Positions 12,133-22,640 are shown, counted from the first letter of the stretch. The stretch is DNA of 64,000 bases from Aspidiotus rigidus (GCA_035079385.1 JAVHKY010000010.1:558001-622000), one strand, 5' to 3'. The notes: generated from the sequence alone by a model not told the origin. Made by a program: numbers and translations.

Positions 12133-14080
12133 GTAAGTACAGTGTTGCAATACTTTTCTTACATACAAGTCCGAACAGTTTTGCGAGAACAGTTGGTAAT
12201 TGTATCCATGAATTTTTACGATTCTAGGGACCGTTTACAAAATATTTACAATCAAAAATTCGTTGCCTCCAGTAGCGTATTTTTTATGTTGGGGAGTTTC
12301 AAAAAGACCCCCCCGCTTAGAGAATCTTCAAAAACTCGTAAAATCATCAACACTCAACCAACTAATGATCTTTTTTTTCCCTTGATTGAAATTTTGTCCT
12401 GCAAAACGAAAAACTTTTTACGCTCCCCCCAGAGAGAATTTATAAATGGAATTAGGAAACGTAACAAAAGAGCATAATTTTTGCAAGCTTTAAATTTTCA
12501 ACATAATGAACATCGATATGTTTAACTCTCCCTTCTTAGGCCGGAATGGTATAGATGAAGGTGCATTTAGAAGAGTTCTTTAGATTTGAGATAAATTGTA
12601 AGCTGTTCGTGTTTCTTGGAGTGTTTCGGGGGGATATGAGAGAGACGCGAAACCTCTCGTCGAAAAATTCTTCGAAGGGCTGGAGAGTCAATAGAAATAA
12701 CTGTTAATTCAAGATAATTTTTAATCCTATATATTACCTACAAGGATACGTATGTTTCCTCTTTCTCATTAAATTCATGAAAAACTTTCATTTTTGTATC
12801 CTCAATAATGTGTGGGGAGTTTCTTCTTTTTCAAACAATTTCTCATGGTGCGAGCGAAGAGAGACGACTACTGTGAATATTTTGTCCTTGCGTTTTATGG
12901 GTATGTCTCCGAGATTTTATGATAGAATACGAAGTGAAAATTACGCTGTTTTGTGTAAGTTAGCTTGTTCTCTTTCCTGAAAAGTTGATAAAAATTTATC
13001 CATGAACGTGATTAAGTAATGTACTCACTTTTTCGTGGCGTTTGAAAAAAGTAAAAAAAAAATATAGGAACAACGGGACGAAGTAAATTACCTGATATTT
13101 GTAAACATAAGGAATGGTAACCTCATTGGCAACGAGACGTTGTGTCTGATGGAAAAATGTAGCCTGAATTTTCGGAAGATGAATTAAGAGTACAAAAACT
13201 TCTCTAGCCCTAACCGAACAATTAGGTAACGGCGGAAAACGAAATTACGTATCGATATTGACCATGATAATGATGAGGTGTAATTAAAATAAGATCGTGG
13301 GTTTGGTAGGTTGAATGTCTTGGCTATCCTCTTCTTCATCTCGATGGTTACAGTCGCTGTTGAAGAATAAAATGGAAGTTCGTGTAGAAAAACGGAAATG
13401 CGAGTAGGTTTTTGGGTTTGTATAACTAAAATTTTTATGTTCTCCGAGGAGAAGAAAAACGAACCATCATCATGGAAATGATGATTGTGTGAGCGTTATT
13501 TGGCCGAAAAACTTTGCGTGTGGGCGCGTAAACGGGCTTTAAAAAATTTTTAATTAATGCGTGTTTATGTACGATGGAGAAGACAAAGAAGATTAATTCA
13601 GCGGCTAAATGTCAACTCGCCGCTTTGCAGAAAGTACGGAGTATCTGAAGCTACTAAAACACATTCTCTAAAACAAATTTAGCTGGATTTGTGGGCGATT
13701 TATGTATCAGTGGTAGTGCTGTCATTGCTGCACAACGTACGCAGTACTCTGAAAATGCCACAAGTACAATAATAATTTTCTCTATTATACTGGCTTCGAA
13801 TATATCGCTCGTAATTTTTATAATCTGTGGAGGAGACGAAGAGTGTATGTGACAGAGAGAGAGAAAGAAACGATTGATCGAGAGACCTTGAAAATTACAA
13901 TCATTGCAACATTTATACAATGACGTAATATTTACCGTATGGTTGGAAACATTTTCCTTAACAATAAAAATGACGATTTTATCGATATCGAAACTGAAAA
14001 GGGAAGTAGCGTTCAAACAGAGAGCGTATTTCTCATCGAACGAGTCTGTTCGAAGAGAGTGAACGTCTAGTCATTAAAAT
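12133..14080. other. unannotated DNA
   Basis: Only domain-less short frames are present. No RNA or repeat could be supported. Confidence 0.4.
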
Positions 14081-14932
14081 TATTATGACATCTTCATTTA
14101 CATCTTTTCCATGCCAGACTGGTCGCGTAATTCTCTTATCGGACGAATTATCGACAGCATGGGGGAAACGACGCGTTCACGATGTCATCCCTTCGCATCG
14201 TGCGATGAAGGATTGTTCTGAGGTTAGGATGAATGGTCCGAAGTATAAAACAGCGTTAAGGCTGGGTGGCGGGGCTATCATCATGGGCAACAGGCTGCTC
14301 TATCCGAAACAAAAAAAAATGAGTCAGAAATTCCCCTCGCGGGCGTCCAGTGGCAATAAGTTCTGTGCGGCACGATGCCAAAGAATGCGCCGCGACGCTC
14401 TATAGTTCAGTATAGTAGCTCGCATATTAGCGAAAATCGAAAAGAAGAGCGAAAAAAAAAGAAAGAGGAGAAAAAAAAGCGAGGAAATATATCGTGCAAC
14501 TAGTGAAGAGATTGCATGCGGAATAAGCGTCTCAGTAGAGTTTTTTGAGACGTCGACAATGTATGATGTAGTGTCGTTGTTCGGTGGAAGACGATTTCGT
14601 GTATAGAAAACAAAAAAAAGGAAGGAACCTTTTTTTTAAAACAAAAAATTATTGACGTACTCGAACCGGTGACATACTCATGTTCTATCACGTATTTCGC
14701 GCGACGCGTATCTGTGCTTGGTTTCGTATTTTCAATCGATGTGTTTCTTGTTAATTCGACTAAGAAGCGGACTGGTTGGTGGAGCGGTATACGGATACAG
14801 TGATCGGTTCGTGCTGCTATTAGGAAAGAAAGACTCACGATGTAAACATTCGGCGCACGACTGGGCTCGGATCGGACGACCCGGAGGTCCGTCGTAGCAA
14901 AATCACCTTTCAGGTACCGCAGGATGCCAGTC

Positions 14933-14975
14933 AGTACCGATCATCGTCAATCTAAACGTTGCAGACAGTGCGAAG
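14933..14975 (+). promoter_or_regulatory. candidate initiator and first noncoding exon
   Basis: A locally GC-richer stretch (about 14840-14980) contains TCAGTACC at 14931, which fits the arthropod initiator TCAGTY with A+1 at 14933. The segment ends in a plausible donor GAAG|GTAGG at 14975/14976. An AGACA downstream-promoter-like word lies at +31, three bases off the usual +28 spacing. There is no convincing TATA box at the right distance. This is a weak, inferred transcription start. Confidence 0.2.
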
Positions 14976-14999
14976 GTAGGCAGTTTATGTCTTGACCAT

Positions 15000-17270
15000 T
15001 GGACCTTCGGGTTTCTTGAAATAGATTGTGTGATTGAGTGCTTTAAATGAAGTCAGATTCGATGGTGTTGATGATCGGAATGGATAAATGTCCTGTCGTT
15101 CTCAAGCTGTAACTTTTTTCGTACGTACTTAAATTTGTCAATGAGAAGTAGCCTACATATCTTCAGTCGGGTTGTGAAGAGCCTCTGAATTTTTGATGTT
15201 AGGAAAGCGTGAACGATACTGATGGTCAATTTTTGCTATCGTACCCAGTCCTTTTGTTTGCTTTCGAATGTATGCGCAAATCGTCGGATTTGTGTATTGA
15301 AAATTAGACCTATCCGAGTATACAGAGGATGTGCAAATAGCCTGAACTCTTATCAAAACAATACTAACCCTTTAAAATTCTCTTGGAAATAATTTCGTCC
15401 GCGTACATGGGGCGCGGCGTCTGCCTCACGCCGCAAGTGAAAAAGGTTTTTGTTGAAAAAATGTATGGTATCGAGTATAGAGGAAAATCATTTTAATAAT
15501 TTTGAAATTCTGCTCCGTTTCGATATTCTGGTTACTATTTGGGTGATTCAAACTCTGTAAATACTTTGATATCGTTCCCACATTCAAGTACAAATTACTT
15601 GACACGATATCAAAAACCAACAATGGGTATGGTTTTCAGCGTTATCGATCCATAATATTATTGTTAGTTTCCCTGTTTTCCTCCTTTGTTGATAATTCAA
15701 GCGGACTGAACTGATTACTCGTCCTGCCGTGCAAAGTAAGGTCGATCGTCGATGTATTGTCCAAAAAGAAATTTTCGCTTCACGAGCGACAGACATCAAT
15801 CTGACTGTGCACGGCAGGACTTGTAATGTTTCTGGGGTATGAAAAATCTCGTAAATATCAACGAGGCTTGAGATTGTATATCGATTGCAAAACGAGTTCA
15901 AGTACACTCTTGTTACAAATCTTTGGACGGTATTGATAAATAATCAACTCTATTCCGGTTGCAAATATCTACCAACCGAACTCATTGTTTACGATTATCG
16001 TGAATAACAGAAGTGTCGGAATAATGCATCCGAAGAAATTCTGTTGTTAGAATTCAGGAACAGATATTACCTCTTTGAATCACTAAGATTACTCGATGAA
16101 AATTTCTGTTAAAGAATTATGGACGTGAGACACTAGTATGTTTTTATTCTCCGTCGTTTACTTCTGGAAACGTGAGTCTTCCCTCCGAAGAACTCCTTAG
16201 TCAAGCTACTGAGGTGGGAAAAAAATTGAAGTTTGATGCACTGAGGGTATCGTGAAAGTTTTGAGGTAATAATGCTAAAAAAGTCGCTTCTGGTCATTTC
16301 TTCACTATCACGACAGTTCTTTCTGGTTAAAATGCAAAAGAAAGTGTCAAAATTTCTACATCTTTATGGTACTCACCCTCGTAAGCTTTAATAACAAAAC
16401 TTTACCGAAGTTCACATGCATCCTACCATCTACTCTACATCCCGCCGAAATCGGAATTATTTCATGTAATCAACAAGTGTTTGTGAATCTAGAATGTAAA
16501 GGCGCTCTCGGATTTCCTCTTAGTTTTCGATCCACTTGTTGATCTTTATTTTCGCGTGCATTCCGCTGCACTAACGTCATCCCACTATCGACGCGTAGAT
16601 ACATTAGGGGGAGAGCTTCTTTTTTCACTCTCTCTTTACCGTGAAATTATTCACAACTTTTACAAAGCAGTGCAGTGTGAACACATTCGAAAATTTAGAA
16701 ACTTTCCACCCAGGTGCTTGTGTCTTGACGTGTTTCTTTCTTACGAAGCCTTCTTCTTTATTTTCAAAAATGGAAGAAAAAAGACGCGTGAGCCTTAATT
16801 TGCGAATACCTGATTATAACTATCCAAATACAGTTGACTGAATGTTAATCGAATGAAAATTTCTTCATTTTTTTTTATATCAGTTACAAGAAAGAATGAA
16901 GAAATGTTAACACGCTCGATAAAATTGTTAATTGAATATGAATTTGTGGATGAAATTATAGTTTTTACTCACGTACGCATAAAACCGATTTACTCTGGAC
17001 GATTGTTCAATTTTCTTTTTTTTTTAGTTTGAACAATACCGAGGTATTGTTTAGGTTTAGACTCATTCATAAGGTATATGATCGGATAACAAACGTTGTT
17101 CAGAATTTTTTTTTCTTTTAAATTGAGAATCTTTCTATGTAGATGAACGTTGTGTGGTTCTTTTTTATAAAGATGATCGGCAGAATTCAAATATTAGAAA
17201 TAGTATGAAACTGGGCGAAGGTCTGAAATAATAAGTGTAATTCGATCTAATTTTGATAATATTATGTTAA
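15000..17270. other. unannotated DNA with one hairpin
   Basis: No gene was recognised. A 13-bp perfect inverted repeat (GTCCTGCCGTGCA at 15721-15733 and its complement at 15808-15820) extends imperfectly to about 20 bp per arm. Confidence 0.5.
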
Positions 17271-17277
17271 ATTTCAG

Positions 17278-17299
17278 CAGGCTGTCAAGATTGAGAAAG
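17278..17299 (+). other. candidate 22-nt exon upstream of the snoRNA array
   Basis: ATTATGTTAAATTTCAG precedes CAGGCTGTCAAGATTGAG, which runs into AAAG|GTAAAT. The segment is open in the frame QAVKIEK. It lies about 300 bp upstream of the first snoRNA copy, so it could be an upstream exon of the host transcript, but this is based on splice consensus only. Confidence 0.2.
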
Positions 17300-17404
17300 G
17301 TAAATCGCGTGGGTATCGAAATAGGAACAATCTTGACTCCAGTTATTTGTGAGAACTACAACTGATTTTTTCCTAGTTTCCTAGTTTTATTTCTAGTTTA
17401 TGTT

Positions 17405-17446
17405 ATTTTATAAGTTATATTTTATAAGTTATATTTTATAAGTTAT
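17405..17446. repeat. 14-bp tandem repeat (three copies)
   Basis: ATTTTATAAGTTAT is repeated three times head to tail. Confidence 0.85.
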
Positions 17447-17595
17447 GTGTAATTTGGTAAAAATTTTCAGTATAACGATTCAATGAATCAATGAACGCAT
17501 TGGTGCAAAACAATTTGTCTTGTTTGCTGAACTTCAATCTAAGCTGTGAATCTCAAATTCATATTACTGTTAGTTTTCTTATGTGTTGTCAAGAA

Positions 17596-17676
17596 ATGCC
17601 AATGATGACCTTAATCTTAGGACACCTAATAGATGCTTCAAAGCAAAATGATTAGACTTTGATACTGATATGGCAC
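17596..17676 (+). ncRNA. box C/D snoRNA-like copy 1
   Basis: C box ATGATGA 17602-17608, guide CTTAGGACACCT 17616-17627, C'-like ATGATTA, D box CTGA 17665-17668. The terminal stem TGCCA/TGGCA encloses the boxes. The middle reads GATGCTTCAAAGC instead of the commoner GATGCCTTAGAGC. Confidence 0.75.
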
Positions 17677-17837
17677 CATCCAGTTTTATTTTTTGATCAC
17701 CAAAATAATCAGTTATAAGAAAAAATACTATGCTATACTTCATTTATTTATAACACAACCAATTTGAATTTCAATTAGCGTTGTGTGAATTATACTGAAA
17801 CTTATAAAGTAGATCAAATAATATTCTGTATGTTGAT

Positions 17838-17918
17838 GTGCGAATAATGACCTTAATCTTAGGACTCCTAATAGATGCCTTAGAGCAAAGTGATTAGACT
17901 GTGATACTGATATGGCAC
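17838..17918 (+). ncRNA. box C/D snoRNA-like copy 2 (mutated C box and guide)
   Basis: The C box is ATAATGA (17844-17850), with one substitution in the core GA tract. The guide is CTTAGGACTCCT, with one mismatch to the shared guide. D box CTGA 17907-17910. The outer stem GTGC/GCAC is kept. It may be a weak or inactive copy. Confidence 0.6.
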
Positions 17919-18080
17919 CATCTAGTTTTATTTTTTGATCCCCTAATTTATCAATTTCAAGGTATAATAATATTTTATAGTTTAATTATTGATAGCAATA
18001 GCGATCCTAATGATAACATCAGGATTGTGTGAATTACATTTGAACTCATGAAAAGTACATGCAGTATTCTACATGTTCTT

Positions 18081-18160
18081 ATGCTAATGATGACCTTAAT
18101 CTTAGGACACCTAATAGATGCCTCAGAGCAAAATGATTAGACTTCGATACTGATATGGCA
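18081..18160 (+). ncRNA. box C/D snoRNA-like copy 3
   Basis: C box ATGATGA 18087-18093, intact 12-nt guide, D box CTGA 18150-18153 preceded by GACTTCGATA (T to C in the D-side guide). The stem is ATGC/GGCAT-like with mismatches near the boxes. Confidence 0.7.
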
Positions 18161-18220
18161 TCATCTTTTGATTTTTTGATCCCTTAGTTAATCAATTATA
18201 AGACCTAATAATATGTTATA

Positions 18221-18972
18221 CAATAAAACCTCGAAATCACCCAAGGGACCATTCAAAATCCCCGTTATTTGGAGGTGTCCGCAGATTAGAGGTGCCCGCT
18301 GAAGGAGGTGAAAAATGAAAAGTGACCGTTAGAATGAGGTTTAATTCTCAGAGATTGTACATTTGTAATCAATAACTTAGAAAACAGTGGTTACATAATG
18401 TAGGTACAGTACTTGAAAACCATTCAAAAAAAGTAGTGATTTTTTCTTTTGAGCCGAGTTGAGCTTTGTCAATAACGCCTTGTTCTCGAATTTTATCTGC
18501 ATTTTTTTGAATAATTCAAGAATTTCCATGTCGTTTGTCCGTGTGACAAATGCACCTAACTTTGTTATACAGTCTTTTGCTCCCGATAGAGAAACTGTTG
18601 GTTTGACAAGTATACATTCGTCATCATCGTCACTGTCTTCCTATGTTGCAAGACCATCATCAAAGGTGTAGAAATTTCCTGGTTCTTTGCCTTGCAAGTG
18701 AGGAGGGAGACTCTGTATCAAGTTGTCACTAGGAATCGCGTCAGTATCAGATTCATTCTCACTCGCATATTCCTCGTTTGGTACGAGAAAACCACTTTGT
18801 TTGCTCATACACAGTGTTTCATTAGAAATTTTTTAATTTCTACAAAATTTTGCTACCGCTATTTAGAGAGACCGTTATTAGAGGTGTAATGTAATTTTCC
18901 TATATCACAAGTAGGGATCAAGAAAATTGACCGTTCTTTAGAGGATGTCGCTATTCGGAGTGACCATTATAG
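18221..18972 (-). mobile_element. pogo/Tigger-type DNA transposon remnant inside the array
   Basis: About 750 bp without similarity to the array, bounded by related ends (left CAATAAAACCTCGAAATCAC, right the complement of ATAATGGTCACTCCGAATAG) and repeated phrases such as TTAGAGGTGCCCGCT and ACCGTTATTAGAGGTG. The minus strand has a long readable frame (about 18780 down to the TAA near 18376): acidic EEYASENESDTDAIPSDN, then EDSDDDDECILVKPTVS, then a helical TNDMEILELFKKMQIKFEN and KLNSAQKKKSLLF. That fits the acidic, coiled C-terminal tail of pogo/Tigger transposases. One in-frame TAG is present and the catalytic domain is missing, so this is an internally deleted, dead copy. Terminal TA dinucleotides fit a TA target site. 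Confidence 0.6.
18376..18782 (-). pseudogene. pogo/Tigger-type transposase C-terminal fragment
   Basis: Read on the minus strand this gives about 135 codons interrupted by one TAG. Two acidic segments (ASENESDTD and EDSDDDDE) are followed by an amphipathic stretch ILELFKKMQIKFEN and a basic KKK-SLLFL end. The DDE catalytic core and the N-terminal HTH/CENP-B domains are absent. The family assignment rests on the character of this tail plus the termini of the element, so it is tentative. Confidence 0.5.
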
Positions 18973-19091
18973 ATTAATAAATTATAAGGCCTAATAATTT
19001 GTTATAGTTCATTTATTGATGAGGGAACCAACCCATTGTGTGAATTATACTAAAAGACATGAGAAGTAGATCAAATATTCCGTATGTTCAT

Positions 19092-19172
19092 GTGCCAATG
19101 ATGACCTTAATCTTAGGACACCTAATAGATGCCTTAGAGCAAAATGATTAGACTTTGATACTGATATGGCAC
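19092..19172 (+). ncRNA. box C/D snoRNA-like copy 4 (consensus-like)
   Basis: Perfect stem GTGCCA/TGGCAC, C box ATGATGA 19098-19104, guide CTTAGGACACCT, C'-like ATGATTA, D box CTGA 19161-19164. It is 81 nt long and is a good representative of the family. Candidate host exons lie on both sides. Confidence 0.8.
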
Positions 19173-19324
19173 CATCTAGTTTTATTTTTTGATCACTTGT
19201 CTTAATTAATAAATTATAAGGCCTAATAAATTTGTTAAAGTTCATTTATTTATGAGGAAACCAACCCATTGTGTGAATTATACTAAAACTCATAAGAAGT
19301 AGATCAAATATTCTGTACGTTCAT

Positions 19325-19405
19325 GTGCCAATGATGACCTTAATCTTAGGACACCTAATAGATGCCTTAGAGCAAAATGATTAGACTTTGATACTGACAT
19401 GGCAC
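19325..19405 (+). ncRNA. box C/D snoRNA-like copy 5
   Basis: Stem GTGCCA/TGGCAC, C box 19331-19337, intact guide, D box CTGA 19394-19397 followed by CA instead of TA. Otherwise as copy 4. Confidence 0.8.
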
Positions 19406-19435
19406 CATCTAGTTTTATTTTTTGATCACTTAATT

Positions 19436-19855
19436 TGTTACGTCTAATTGGTAGCCAAATAAACTAACAGGACTCGAAGAGTCGTGTACCTTCAGCGAAG
19501 GCTTTAATATCGATGATGTCTACTCGCGAGTTCAACTATGGGAGTTGAGTCGGCTTTCAACCATCGGACCGCAGTGGTAGTAAAAATGCTGGTCGCCTGA
19601 CCAGTTGGATGTTCGTAAGCCTACGATAATTGAACTGTACTAAAGCTACGCTAGTCTACGGCTTTTATAGGCACGTCGTACGAGTCGCGATCATGACGAA
19701 TGACGCGCGCTGTCATAATCATGAGTCGCGGCGCGTACGCCGCTCCAGCGCGATAAGCTGCTGAACGATCAGCTGCTCTACGTTTAAGGGAAAGGTAACG
19801 CTCGGGGGAAAGGTATCGCTCAGGAGGAAGGTAGCGTCGGAAAGAGGATGTAACA
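19436..19855. mobile_element. candidate solo LTR inserted in the array
   Basis: A 420-bp block, more GC-rich than its surroundings, interrupts the unit between copies 5 and 6. It begins TGTTACGTC and ends GATGTAACA, giving the TG...CA ends and short inverted termini (TGTTAC/GTAACA) of an LTR. Removing it restores the usual ~233-bp unit length and joins CACTTAAT to GATTAATAAA as in neighbouring units. A target duplication of about 4 bp (AATT/GATT) is imperfect. It contains AATAAA and TTTTATAGG words but no open frame. The orientation is undetermined. Confidence 0.65.
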
Positions 19856-19977
19856 GATTAATAAATTGTAAGACCTAATAATTTGTTATAGTTTATTTAT
19901 TGACGAGGGAATCATCCCATTGTATGAATTGTACACCAAAACTCATAAGAAGTAGATCAAATAATCTGTATGTTCAT

Positions 19978-20058
19978 GTGCCAATGATGACCTTAATCTT
20001 AGGACACCTAATAGATGCCTTGGAGCAAAATGATTAGACTTTGATACTGACATGGCAC
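19978..20058 (+). ncRNA. box C/D snoRNA-like copy 6
   Basis: Stem GTGCCA/TGGCAC, C box 19984-19990, intact guide, D box CTGA 20047-20050. The middle reads CTTGGAGC. Confidence 0.8.
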
Positions 20059-20206
20059 CATCTAGTTTTATTTTTTGATCACTTGATTAATAAATTGTAA
20101 GACCTAATAATTTGTTATAGTTTATTTATTGACAAGGAAATCATCCAATTGTGTGAATTGTATACCGAAACTCATAAGAAGTAGATCAAATATTCTGTAC
20201 GTTCAT

Positions 20207-20287
20207 GTGCCAATGATGACCTTAATCTTAGGACACCTAATAGATGCCTTAGAGCAAAATGATTAGACTTTGATACTGACATGGCAC
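20207..20287 (+). ncRNA. box C/D snoRNA-like copy 7
   Basis: Stem GTGCCA/TGGCAC, C box 20213-20219, intact guide, D box CTGA 20276-20279. Near identical to copy 5. Confidence 0.8.
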
Positions 20288-20447
20288 ACCATCTAGTATT
20301 ATTTTTTGATTACCAAATTAATCAGTTATAAGAAAAAATAATATGCTATATTTTATTTATTTATAACACAACCAATCTGAATTTCAATTAGGGTTGTGTG
20401 AATCATACTGAAACTCATAGAGTAGATCAAATATTCTGTATGTTCAT

Positions 20448-20528
20448 GTGCGAATGATGACCTGAATCTTAGGACACCTAATAGATGCCTTAGAGCAAAA
20501 TGATTAGACTTTGATACTGATATGGCAC
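20448..20528 (+). ncRNA. box C/D snoRNA-like copy 8
   Basis: C box 20454-20460, D box CTGA 20517-20520, guide intact. The bases just before the guide read CCTGAATCTT instead of CCTTAATCTT. The stem has one mismatch (GTGCGA/TGGCAC). Confidence 0.75.
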
Positions 20529-20675
20529 CATCTAGTTTTATTTTTTAATCACTTGATTAATAAATTGTAAGACCTAATAATTTGTTATAGTTTATTTATT
20601 GACAAGGAAATCACCCATTGTGTGAATTGTATACCAAAACTCATAAGAAGTAGATCAAATATTCTGTATGATCAT

Positions 20676-20756
20676 GTGCCAATGATGACCTTAATCTTAG
20701 GACACCTAATAGATGCCTCAGAGCAAAATGATTAGACTTTGATACTGATATGGCAC
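20676..20756 (+). ncRNA. box C/D snoRNA-like copy 9
   Basis: Stem GTGCCA/TGGCAC, C box 20682-20688, intact guide, D box CTGA 20745-20748. The middle reads CCTCAGAGC. Confidence 0.8.
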
Positions 20757-20918
20757 CATCTAGTTTTATTTTTTGATCATCTAATTAATCAATTATAATA
20801 TGAAGTAATAATATGTTATAATTTGTTGATTGATGACAACGATCCGAATCCAAAATTTCGGATTGTCAAAATTATATTTAAAGTCATAAAAAGTACATGC
20901 AGTATTATTCATGTTGTC

Positions 20919-20998
20919 ATGCTAATGATGACCTTAATCTTAGGACACCTAATAGATGCCTCAGAGCAAAATGATTTGACTTTGATTCTGATACAGCA
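20919..20998 (+). ncRNA. box C/D snoRNA-like copy 10
   Basis: C box 20925-20931, intact guide, D box CTGA 20988-20991. The D-side guide reads ATTTGACTTTGATT, differing from the commoner ATTAGACTTTGATA. The stem is weaker (ATGC/AGCAC). Confidence 0.7.
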
Positions 20999-21146
20999 CC
21001 ATCTAGTTTCATTTTCGATTACCCAATTTATCAATTTTATGACCTAATAACATGTTACTGTTTACTTCTTGATGACAATAACCACTCTAATCAGAAAATC
21101 AGAATTGTGTTCATTATACAATTCCATCTTCTATGGATTCTTAGAA

Positions 21147-21225
21147 ATACCAATGATTATCTCAAACTTGGGAAACCCAATAGATGCCTTAGAGCGATAT
21201 CATGAGAATTTAATACTGATATGGT
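21147..21225 (+). pseudogene. degenerate box C/D snoRNA-like copy 11
   Basis: The C box is ATGATTA (21153-21159), losing the essential second GA. The guide region reads ACTTGGGAAACCCAA and no longer matches the shared guide. The D box CTGA 21216-21219 remains. The acceptor-like and donor-like motifs of this unit are also lost, so the whole unit appears to have decayed. Confidence 0.65.
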
Positions 21226-21401
21226 TGCGACGATTTTTATTTTTTGATCAGCTTATCTATCAATTTGAAAATGTAGTAACTTGTTGTAGTTGACTGGTTG
21301 ATAACCATACCGACCCTAATCAGAAATTTAGGATCCTGTAAATTACTTGTATATTCAGACTCATAATAAAAAGTGCAGCAGTATTCTATGTGTTCTCAGG
21401 G

Positions 21402-21482
21402 ATTCCAATGATGACCTTGACCTTAGGACACCTAATAGATGACTTGAAGCAATATGATTAGACTTTGACACTGACGTGGCAC
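21402..21482 (+). ncRNA. box C/D snoRNA-like copy 12
   Basis: C box 21408-21414, intact guide (preceded by TTGAC), D box CTGA 21471-21474. The middle reads GATGACTTGAAGC. The stem is ATTCCA/TGGCAC with mismatches. Confidence 0.7.
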
Positions 21483-21646
21483 CACCTAGTTTAATTTCTT
21501 ATCACCTAGTTTACCAATTTGAAAATGTAATGTACTACGTTACAGTCGATTTATTGATAACAAAACCTTCCGGATACTCAATTAGGATGGTGTGAATTAT
21601 ACTGAAATTCATAAAAAGTACATGCAGTATTCTATACATATCCTTC

Positions 21647-21725
21647 TGCCAATGATGACCTTAAACTTAGGACACCTAATAGAGCTTTTTAGCAAAATGA
21701 TTTGACTTTCATACTGATACGGCAC
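21647..21725 (+). ncRNA. box C/D snoRNA-like copy 13
   Basis: C box 21652-21658, guide intact, D box CTGA 21714-21717. A few bases are lost between guide and C'-like motif (AGAGCTTTTTAGC). The stem is TGCC/GGCA. Confidence 0.7.
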
Positions 21726-21898
21726 CATCTAGTATTATTCTTTGATCCCCTAATTTACCAATATTCTATGACGCAATATTATTTTATAGTCTACTCATTG
21801 ATAACAATAGCAATCTTGATGAAAAATTTAGGATTGTGTGAAATATATTCAAACTCATAGAAAATACATATATGCAGTATTTTATGTGTTCTTTAAAA

Positions 21899-21978
21899 TT
21901 GTCAATGATGACCTTAATCTTAGGACACCTAATAGATGCCTTAGGGCTACATGATTAGCCACTGATACTGATATGGCA
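21899..21978 (+). ncRNA. box C/D snoRNA-like copy 14
   Basis: C box 21905-21911, intact guide, D box CTGA 21968-21971. The D-side guide has changed to ATTAGCCACTGATA and the 5' stem strand is poor (TTGTCA). The upstream donor-like GT is AT in this unit. Confidence 0.6.
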
Positions 21979-22149
21979 TTATCTTTTGATTTTTTGATCA
22001 CTTAATTAATCAATTATAAAAGCAAATATGTAATATTATCATAGTTCATTTATTGATAAGAAAACCATCCTAAATTTCAATCAGGATTGTGTGAATTATA
22101 CTGAAACTCATAAAAAGTACATGCAGTATTCTGTACATGTTCTTAAGAA

Positions 22150-22230
22150 TTACCAATGATGACCTTAATCTTAGGACACCTAATAGATGCCTTAGGGCGA
22201 CATGATTAGACATTGATACTGATATGGCAT
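22150..22230 (+). ncRNA. box C/D snoRNA-like copy 15
   Basis: C box 22156-22162, intact guide, D box CTGA 22219-22222. The middle reads CTTAGGGCGAC and the D-side guide ATTAGACATTGATA. Only the inner stem pairs CCA/TGG are perfect. Confidence 0.65.
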
Positions 22231-22391
22231 CATCTTTTGATTTTTTGATTACTTAATTAATCAATTACAACACCAAATTATATATTATAGTTCATTTATT
22301 GATAACAAAACCATCCTAAATTTTGATTAGGATTGTGTGAATTATACTGAAACTCATAAAAAGTACAGCAGTATTCTATGTGTTCTCAAAA

Positions 22392-22472
22392 ATGCCAATG
22401 ATGACCTTAATCTTAGGACACCTAATAGACGCTTCAGAGCAAAATGATTTGACTTTGATACTGATATGGTAC
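22392..22472 (+). ncRNA. box C/D snoRNA-like copy 16
   Basis: C box 22398-22404, intact guide, D box CTGA 22461-22464. The stem TGCCA/TGGTA keeps pairing through a G-U pair. The D-side guide is ATTTGACTTTGATA. Confidence 0.75.
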
Positions 22473-22640
22473 CAGTTGGTTTAATTTTTCATCATCTACT
22501 TGTAATATTTATCAATTTGAAAATGTAATACTATGTTGTAGTTGTTGTATTAATGACAAACCATTCTAATGTTCAATTAGGATTGTGCGAATTGTGGTTG
22601 AATTTGTAAAAAGGACATGAATTATTCTATACATGTTCTT

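Noticed and set aside
14085..14405. 106-codon plus-strand open frame in a GC-richer stretch
   Set aside because: No recognisable domain, no convincing initiation context and no splice partners. Length is within chance for such composition.
20823..21293. Open frames through the 20.8-21.3 kb part of the array (for example with LMMTLILGHLIDASEQNDLTL)
   Set aside because: The frame follows the snoRNA core and is not kept open in other units. Boxes, guide and stem are conserved instead of codons.
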